Shown piece after piece: positions 59,455 to 64,000 of a stretch of DNA of 64,000 bases. The DNA comes from Blautia sp. MSJ-19 (GTDB taxonomy: Bacteria > Bacillota > Clostridia > Lachnospirales > Lachnospiraceae). The notes beneath the pieces were generated by a model. It searched no databases. It had not been told where the DNA came from and saw only the letters and a list, made by a program, of their open reading frames with translations. Where the stretch lies: contig NZ_JAHLQA010000003.1 of the NCBI RefSeq assembly GCF_018918125.1, forward strand, positions 113,250 through 177,249, read 5' to 3'. Each line of letters begins with the position of its first letter. Positions within the stretch are counted from its first letter, which is position 1. The translations under genes and the position numbers were made by a program.

Positions 59455-60117
59455 TCAGGCTTTTCGTTTATCCAGTTTTCTGGAGAGCATCATGCCAATT
59501 CCCTGCAGGATCTGCACGAGTACTACCAGAATCACGATCGTCACAAGCATGATATCTGTCTGATAACGGTAATATCCATAACGGATGGCGATATCTCCAA
59601 GTCCGCCTCCACCGACAGTTCCTGCCATAGCGGAGTAACCAAGGATCGTTCCAACTGCAATGGTAACTCCAACAAGGAGGGATGTTCTGGATTCTGCAAG
59701 GAGGACTTTCCAGATGATCGTTGGAGTTCCGGCTCCCATGCTGACTGCGGCCTCGATCACACCTGGATCCACTTCTTTCAGGGAAGATTCCACCATACGT
59801 GCAACAAACGGTGCTGCTGCAACTACAAGCGGCACGATCGTTGCCGTAGATCCGTATGTCTTGCCTACGAGCAGTCTTGTGAGCGGAATGACAAGGATCA
59901 GAAGGATCAGAAACGGAATACTTCTGAGGATATTTACGATCACATCCAGTACTTTATAAACAACTGCATTTGGATGAATGCCTTCTTTGTCGGTTATTGT
60001 AAGCAGGATTCCAAGAGGAAGTCCCAGTACATATCCGAAAAAGGTGGATACAAGGGTCATATATAACGTATCTCTGGTTCCTTCCAGCAGCATCGTAATT
60101 GTTGCATTATCCCACAT
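59455..60117 (-). CDS. metI: D-methionine ABC transporter permease
   Basis: The 220-residue protein has five or six membrane helices and the binding-protein-dependent transport (BPD) permease motif EAAVSMGAGTPTIIWKVLL at about 143-161, plus the MetI opening motif TLYMTLVSTFFGYVLGLPLG. It overlaps metN by 11 bases and forms the membrane part of the methionine uptake system MetNIQ. Confidence 0.95.
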   Translation of the reverse strand: MWDNATITMLLEGTRDTLYMTLVSTFFGYVLGLPLGILLTITDKEGIHPNAVVYKVLDVIVNILRSIPFLILLILVIPLTRLLVGKTYGSTATIVPLVVAAAPFVARMVESSLKEVDPGVIEAAVSMGAGTPTIIWKVLLAESRTSLLVGVTIAVGTILGYSAMAGTVGGGGLGDIAIRYGYYRYQTDIMLVTIVILVVLVQILQGIGMMLSRKLDKRKA

Positions 60118-61117
60118 CAGATTTCAACTCCTCTACTCCCATATTTGTATCTTTCAGATACTGAATCATCTTATCTGCAATTTCCTCGATCTCGGGAAGC
60201 TGCAGGATCATTTCTCCTTCTGCCGCTCCACCAATATTCTTGGTATCTGCATACAGAATGTTAACCGGCGTACGATAGGTCAGTACCAGGTTTGCAATGA
60301 CCGGCTCAAAGGAAGATTTGTCCTGGAAGGTAACACGCACCAGACGTTTGCCTTCCATCTTCTGAATCTGCGTTCTTCCGCTGAATACCAGTCGACGTGC
60401 CGCTTCTGTCTTAGGGCTTCGGAACAGTTCTTCTACTGTTCCGGATTCCACCAGTGTTCCGCTCTCCAGGACAGCTACACGATTACAGATTTCCTGTACC
60501 ACGCTCATTTCATGTGTAATAACAACTACCGTAATTCCATAATCACGGTTAATCTCCTTAATCAGTTCCAGGATTGCTTTTGTTGTCTGCGGATCCAGGG
60601 CACTGGTGGCCTCATCACAAAGCAGGATCTTCGGATCACTTGCCAGGACTCGTGCAATCGCCACACGCTGTTTCTGACCACCGGAAAGCTGTGACGGATA
60701 AGACAGTGCTTTTTCTTCCAGTCCTACCACTTTCAGATATTCCAGGGCTTTTTTGCGGGCTTCTTTCTTACTGATTCCCGCAATTTCCATCGGGAAACAC
60801 ACATTATCCAGTGCAGTTCTCTGCATAAGCAGGTTAAAGTGCTGGAAAATCATTCCTATATTCTGGCGCTCCTTACGGAGTTCTTTTTCAGAAAGCTCCG
60901 TAAGATTCTTACCATTCACCCGGACAGTTCCAGATGTTGGTCTTTCCAACAGATTCAGGCATCGTACCAGTGTACTCTTACCTGCTCCGGAGAGACCGAT
61001 GATGCCGAAGATCTCTCCCTTTTCTATGGAAAAACTGATGTTTCTGGCTGCCTCTACCGTTCCGTTTTTAGTCGAAAAACTTTTGCAGAGGTTTTCTACC
61101 TGTATCATCGGTTCCAT
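60107..61117 (-). CDS. metN: Methionine ABC transporter ATP-binding protein
   Basis: The 336-residue protein has Walker A GLSGAGKST, signature LSGGQKQRVAIARV, Walker B ILLCDEATSALDPQ, and a C-terminal NIL domain (about 262-336) that senses methionine and inhibits the transporter in trans. The ATG follows GGGAGGA. It sits 67 bp after metQ in the operon. Confidence 0.95.
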   Translation of the reverse strand: MEPMIQVENLCKSFSTKNGTVEAARNISFSIEKGEIFGIIGLSGAGKSTLVRCLNLLERPTSGTVRVNGKNLTELSEKELRKERQNIGMIFQHFNLLMQRTALDNVCFPMEIAGISKKEARKKALEYLKVVGLEEKALSYPSQLSGGQKQRVAIARVLASDPKILLCDEATSALDPQTTKAILELIKEINRDYGITVVVITHEMSVVQEICNRVAVLESGTLVESGTVEELFRSPKTEAARRLVFSGRTQIQKMEGKRLVRVTFQDKSSFEPVIANLVLTYRTPVNILYADTKNIGGAAEGEMILQLPEIEEIADKMIQYLKDTNMGVEELKSDVG

Positions 61118-61184
61118 TTAAACTGTTCCTCCCGTTCCCTTGAAATATCTGTGTTACAACTTATTCTTTAATGTCTCAGCAATA

Positions 61185-62105
61185 TTATTCTGCCTCTTCT
61201 GTAACCTCAGCTTCTGTTTCTGCATCTGCAGTATCATCTGCTGCTTCTTCTTTATCAGCATCTGCATCGTCTGCGGAATCTTCAAAAGGTACAACTGCTC
61301 CGTCGTATGTCTCGTTGATGTAATCTTTGATCTCATCGGATTTCAGAACATCTACCAGTGCTTTGACTGCTTCGCTGTCTTCGTTTCCTTCTTTGACTGC
61401 GATGATGTTTACATAAGTTTTAGCTGCTTCAGAATCAGATGTTTCATGAGCGATGGAATCTTTTGATACAGAATATCCTGCCTGCAGTGCGTAGTTTCCG
61501 TTCAGTACGACAAAAGCAACTTCATCTTTGACACGGGAAACCTGTGCTGCTTCCAGCTCTTCAATCTGAATATTCTTCGGATTTTCTTCAATATCTTTTA
61601 CAGTTGCTTCCAGTCCTGCACCGTCTTTCAATGTGATAATACCGTTATCCTGGAGAAGAAGAAGTGCTCTTGCTTCGTTTGTGGTATCATTCGGAACTGC
61701 AATCGTATCTCCGTCTTCCAGTTCATCCAGTGTTTTCTTTGTTCCAGGATAGATTCCAAATGGCTCATAGTGGATACCACCGGCATTTACCAGATGTGTT
61801 CCCTGCTCTTCATTGAAGTTATCCAGGTATGGAATATGCTGGAAATAGTTTGCATCAAAATCGCCACTCTCTACTACCAGGTTTGGCTGTACATAGTCAT
61901 CAAATACAGTAACTTCCAGATCCCATCCTTCTTCTGCAAGGATCGGTTTTGCTTCTTCAAGGATCTCTGCATGTGGTGTAGCGGATGCGGCTACTTTGAT
62001 GGTTCCTTTTTCTGCGTCAGCGCTTACGAGAACGCCATTTGCTGTGATTGCTCCGATTGCCAGTGCTGCTGCAAGTGATACTGTGATAATTTTTGTGTTT
62101 TTCAT
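61185..62105 (-). CDS. metQ: NlpA/MetQ-type methionine-binding protein without a lipobox cysteine
   Basis: The 306-residue protein has the NlpA core: IKVAASATPHAEILEEAKPI, YFQHIPYLDNF, GIYPGTKKTLDEL and IAVPNDTTNEARALLLLQD. It normally delivers methionine to MetNI from the cell surface. The ATG at 62105 has AGAGGGA. The signal region (VSLAAALAIGAITANGVLVS) has no Cys, whereas most Gram-positive homologues have an LxGC lipobox, so this one may be anchored by an uncleaved signal helix. A 35-residue Ala/Asp/Glu-rich tail ends the protein. Confidence 0.9.
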   Translation of the reverse strand: MKNTKIITVSLAAALAIGAITANGVLVSADAEKGTIKVAASATPHAEILEEAKPILAEEGWDLEVTVFDDYVQPNLVVESGDFDANYFQHIPYLDNFNEEQGTHLVNAGGIHYEPFGIYPGTKKTLDELEDGDTIAVPNDTTNEARALLLLQDNGIITLKDGAGLEATVKDIEENPKNIQIEELEAAQVSRVKDEVAFVVLNGNYALQAGYSVSKDSIAHETSDSEAAKTYVNIIAVKEGNEDSEAVKALVDVLKSDEIKDYINETYDGAVVPFEDSADDADADKEEAADDTADAETEAEVTEEAE

Positions 62106-62242
62106 AATAAAGTCCCTCTCTTTTCTCATTTCATTATTTTTCATTTTATTTTAGATTTTCTTATTTGTTTTTCTCTATTCAGTTGTATTTTTTATTCAGT
62201 TGTAAATTCGGATTACCTGTCATATAAACTTAAAAAAGGCAA

Positions 62243-62277
62243 CAAAAAAACAGGAACCCAAGTCGGATTTTCCTGTT
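62243..62277 (-). terminator. Terminator or attenuator between the Met-rich frame and metQ
   Basis: ACAGGAA (62250-62256) pairs with TTCCTGT (62270-62276), and the minus strand continues into seven T residues. It lies after the 48-codon frame and 138 bp before metQ. Confidence 0.75.
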
Positions 62278-62335
62278 CATGTAATCTACATTGTATCTCA
62301 CCGATACATCTATATTCACATTCTTGACATCTCGT

Positions 62336-62482
62336 TCAGGCCGTTCTGTGCTGACCCTCCGATGTCACAGGAAGTTTCCGATACATTGAAGCATAATCTG
62401 ACATGGACATACACATGCACATTCGCATTTCCTTATCCATCATACACATGACTTTTGTCTGTACTGCTTTTTCTGTAAACAT
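62336..62482 (-). CDS. 48-residue Met-rich small protein or leader peptide
   Basis: The ATG at 62482 has a strong AAGGAGGA site. Ten of the first 33 residues are Met, including CMM, RMCMCMSM clusters with three Cys; the last part (YRKLPVTSEGQHRTA) is ordinary. It is transcribed from a TTGACA/TATATT promoter and followed by a T-run terminator, then by the methionine transporter genes. A leader peptide whose translation senses methionine supply is one reading; a metal-binding Met/Cys peptide is another. Both are inference. Confidence 0.55.
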   Translation of the reverse strand: MFTEKAVQTKVMCMMDKEMRMCMCMSMSDYASMYRKLPVTSEGQHRTA

Positions 62483-62520
62483 GATTCTTCCTCCTTAATG
62501 TTTTCTCTCGGTTTTTATTA

Positions 62521-62569
62521 CCTATCTTTCCGATAGGTTTAATATACTACCACTTTCTGGATATGTCAA
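62521..62569 (-). promoter_or_regulatory. Promoter with operator-like palindrome for the Met-rich frame and metQNI
   Basis: TTGACA (62564-62569) and TATATT (62541-62546) are 17 bp apart on the minus strand. Immediately downstream, CCTATC (62521-62526) and GATAGG (62532-62537) form a palindrome with a five-base spacer, in the position of a repressor site. Confidence 0.75.
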
Positions 62570-62635
62570 CACCTTTTTTCATTTTTTTATTTTCATCTTT
62601 TTTCTTACTTATTATCATTGAACAGCAACGCTTGC

Positions 62636-62664
62636 TTGACACTGTATTTTTATGATGATACCAT
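62636..62664 (+). promoter_or_regulatory. Promoter of mnmA
   Basis: TTGACA (62636-62641) and TACCAT (62659-62664) are 17 bp apart on the plus strand, about 95 bp before the mnmA start. Confidence 0.6.
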
Positions 62665-62757
62665 GTAACTGGCTGGCATGTAGCTTGAATAAAGTACAGC
62701 CATATTTTTTAATTTGTAACAACAACCAATACTTACTATATAACAGGAGAAATATAT

Positions 62758-63867
62758 ATGCAGAAAAAAGCAATCATCGCCATGAGCGGCGGAGTTGACT
62801 CCAGCGTGGCAGCTTACCTGATGGTTCAGGAAGGCTACGACTGCGCCGGTGCCACTCTGAAGCTTTATGATAATCCACAGTGCAGCTTCCCCGGACACCG
62901 TGCCTGCTGCACACCATCAGATACCGAAGACGCCAGAAGCGTTGCCGCACGCCTTGGCATGCTCTACTATGTCTTTCCTATGCATGACGAATTCCGTCAC
63001 AGTGTCATTGATAAATTCGCAGATACGTATCTTCATGGAGGCACACCAAACCCATGTATCGACTGCAACCGTTTCCTGAAATTCTCTGCTCTTCTTGACA
63101 AAGCAAGAGAACTCGGCTGCGAATACATCGCAAGCGGACATTATGCACGTCGCGAGCAGGATCCGGAAACAGGGCGTTTTATTCTGAAAAAGGGTCTCGA
63201 CCCGACCAAAGACCAGAGCTATGTTCTCTATGCCATGACACAGGATCAGCTTGCTCATACACTGTTTCCTCTCGGTACTTATACAAAAAAAGAAATCCGC
63301 CACATTGCACAGGAGCAGGGATTTATCAATGCTGACAAACCAGACAGTCAGGATATCTGCTTCGTGCCGGATGGGGATTATGCTTCCTTCATTGAACAGT
63401 ATACCGGTCAGTCTTCCGAACCTGGTGATTTCGTAGATAAAGAGGGCAAAGTCCTCGGCAAACACAAGGGACAGATTCACTATACGATCGGTCAGCGCCG
63501 CGGTCTTGGCATTTCCGCACCGGAATCTCTCTATGTATGCGGCAAATCCCTGGACTCCAACAAGGTCATCCTTGGTGGCAAACAGGATCTGATGAGTTCC
63601 TGCTGCTATGTCAACGACATCAATCTGATTCCATGGGATCACCTGGACAAACCGATCAAATGCAAAGTCAAGACACGTTATCGTCAGCCGGAGCAGCCTG
63701 CAACTGTAGAACAGCTCGGAGAGGATCTGCTCAAGATCACTTTCGATGAACCGCAGCGTGCTGTCACACCTGGACAGGCCGCCGTTCTTTATGACGGTGA
63801 TATGGTACTCGGTGGAGGAACCATCCTGCCAGAAGGACTTGCCTCTACCTTAGCTGCCGAAAAATAA
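62758..63867 (+). CDS. mnmA: tRNA-specific 2-thiouridylase
   Basis: The 369-residue protein is MnmA, which thiolates U34 of Lys, Glu and Gln tRNAs using sulfur from a cysteine desulfurase. The PP-loop ATP motif SGGVDSS is at 10-16, the catalytic Cys pair is Cys103 in NPCIDCNR and Cys201 in SQDICF, and the C-terminal domain (about 285-365) binds tRNA. A CSFPGHRACC insertion at about 42-51 adds three further cysteines, not part of the minimal enzyme. The AGGAG site is good. Confidence 0.95.
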   Translation: MQKKAIIAMSGGVDSSVAAYLMVQEGYDCAGATLKLYDNPQCSFPGHRACCTPSDTEDARSVAARLGMLYYVFPMHDEFRHSVIDKFADTYLHGGTPNPCIDCNRFLKFSALLDKARELGCEYIASGHYARREQDPETGRFILKKGLDPTKDQSYVLYAMTQDQLAHTLFPLGTYTKKEIRHIAQEQGFINADKPDSQDICFVPDGDYASFIEQYTGQSSEPGDFVDKEGKVLGKHKGQIHYTIGQRRGLGISAPESLYVCGKSLDSNKVILGGKQDLMSSCCYVNDINLIPWDHLDKPIKCKVKTRYRQPEQPATVEQLGEDLLKITFDEPQRAVTPGQAAVLYDGDMVLGGGTILPEGLASTLAAEK

Positions 63868-63913
63868 TCTGACATCCCTAAAAGGGGCTGTCGGGAAATA
63901 GACGCTTCTAGAA

Positions 63914-63952
63914 CAGGGAGGGTGTAACTCGTTTTGAGTTACACCCTCCCTG
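63914..63952 (+). terminator. Terminator of mnmA
   Basis: CAGGGAGGGTGTAACTC pairs perfectly with its complement around a GTTTT loop and is followed by TGCTTTTAC. The last 48 bases of the window hold only another short hairpin (GATGG/CCATC). Confidence 0.85.
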
Positions 63953-64000
63953 CTTTTACTAAAAAAGAAAAAAAGATGGCTAACGATAACCATCTTTCTC

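Noticed and set aside
62145..62480. S-box (SAM) or T-box riboswitch before metQ
   Set aside because: I found no kink-turn, SAM-pocket or specifier-loop features. The leader is occupied by the Met-rich frame and a simple terminator.

Overview
The window looks like chromosome from a low-GC Firmicute of the family Lachnospiraceae (Blautia, Dorea or Ruminococcus-like gut Clostridia; the genus cannot be fixed by eye). The evidence is AT-rich intergenic DNA, strong AGGAGG ribosome sites, BspA-type leucine-rich surface proteins with Ig-like tails, sigma factor/DUF4179 pairs, a DUF3783 protein and a RepA_N-type initiator.

Left flank (1-4.7 kb): ordinary chromosomal genes, namely a truncated MalT/LuxR-type ATPase regulator, a monoacylglycerol-lipase-like hydrolase, an RsmJ-like rRNA methyltransferase, a DUF3783 protein, a nicotinamidase-like hydrolase and a nitroreductase. 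From 4.9 to 8.2 kb lies a graveyard of mobile DNA (IS21 istA and AlbA_2-type ATPase relics, and an IS30-integrase chimera). It surrounds an intact three-gene operon: an ART/PARP-like protein, a 78-residue protein and a SecB-like chaperone. I read this as a chaperone-linked toxin-antitoxin system.

Island (about 8.2-46.1 kb): a tyrosine recombinase (44667-45950) sits next to tRNA-Arg(ACG). The 23-bp tRNA 3' end is repeated at 8183-8205, and a paired GTCACAGG motif lies inside both ends, so the 38 kb between them behaves like one integrated island. A third, partial att copy and a second integrase 3' end at 7.8-8.06 kb indicate tandem accretion of two related elements. Cargo in order: a P-loop ATPase/DUF4869 pair; a duplicated small-RNA module with an ATPase relic; a PIF1-like helicase; an HExxH protein; a 147-bp tandem repeat; three HicB-like genes, one beside a serine recombinase that lacks its catalytic serine; an unfamiliar plus-strand cluster (17.5-21.8 kb) whose two paralogous genes bracket a seven-unit palindromic array with an exact 31-bp period; a 32-residue membrane peptide inside a 280-bp fold-back element; two sigma/anti-sigma operons with matching ECF-type promoters; three BspA-like surface proteins; an AAA ATPase-TOPRIM pair that resembles anti-phage systems; and a replication initiator beside the integrase. 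No conjugation genes were seen.

Right flank (46.2-64 kb): chromosomal metabolism and transport. A LysR regulator diverges from a serine-use operon (symporter, sdaAB, sdaAA). Then come a MacAB-like exporter operon, an M18 aminopeptidase, a COG3044-type ABC-class ATPase, the metQ-metN-metI methionine transporter and mnmA. The methionine transporter is preceded by a Met-rich 48-codon reading frame and an intervening terminator, a layout that suggests attenuation.
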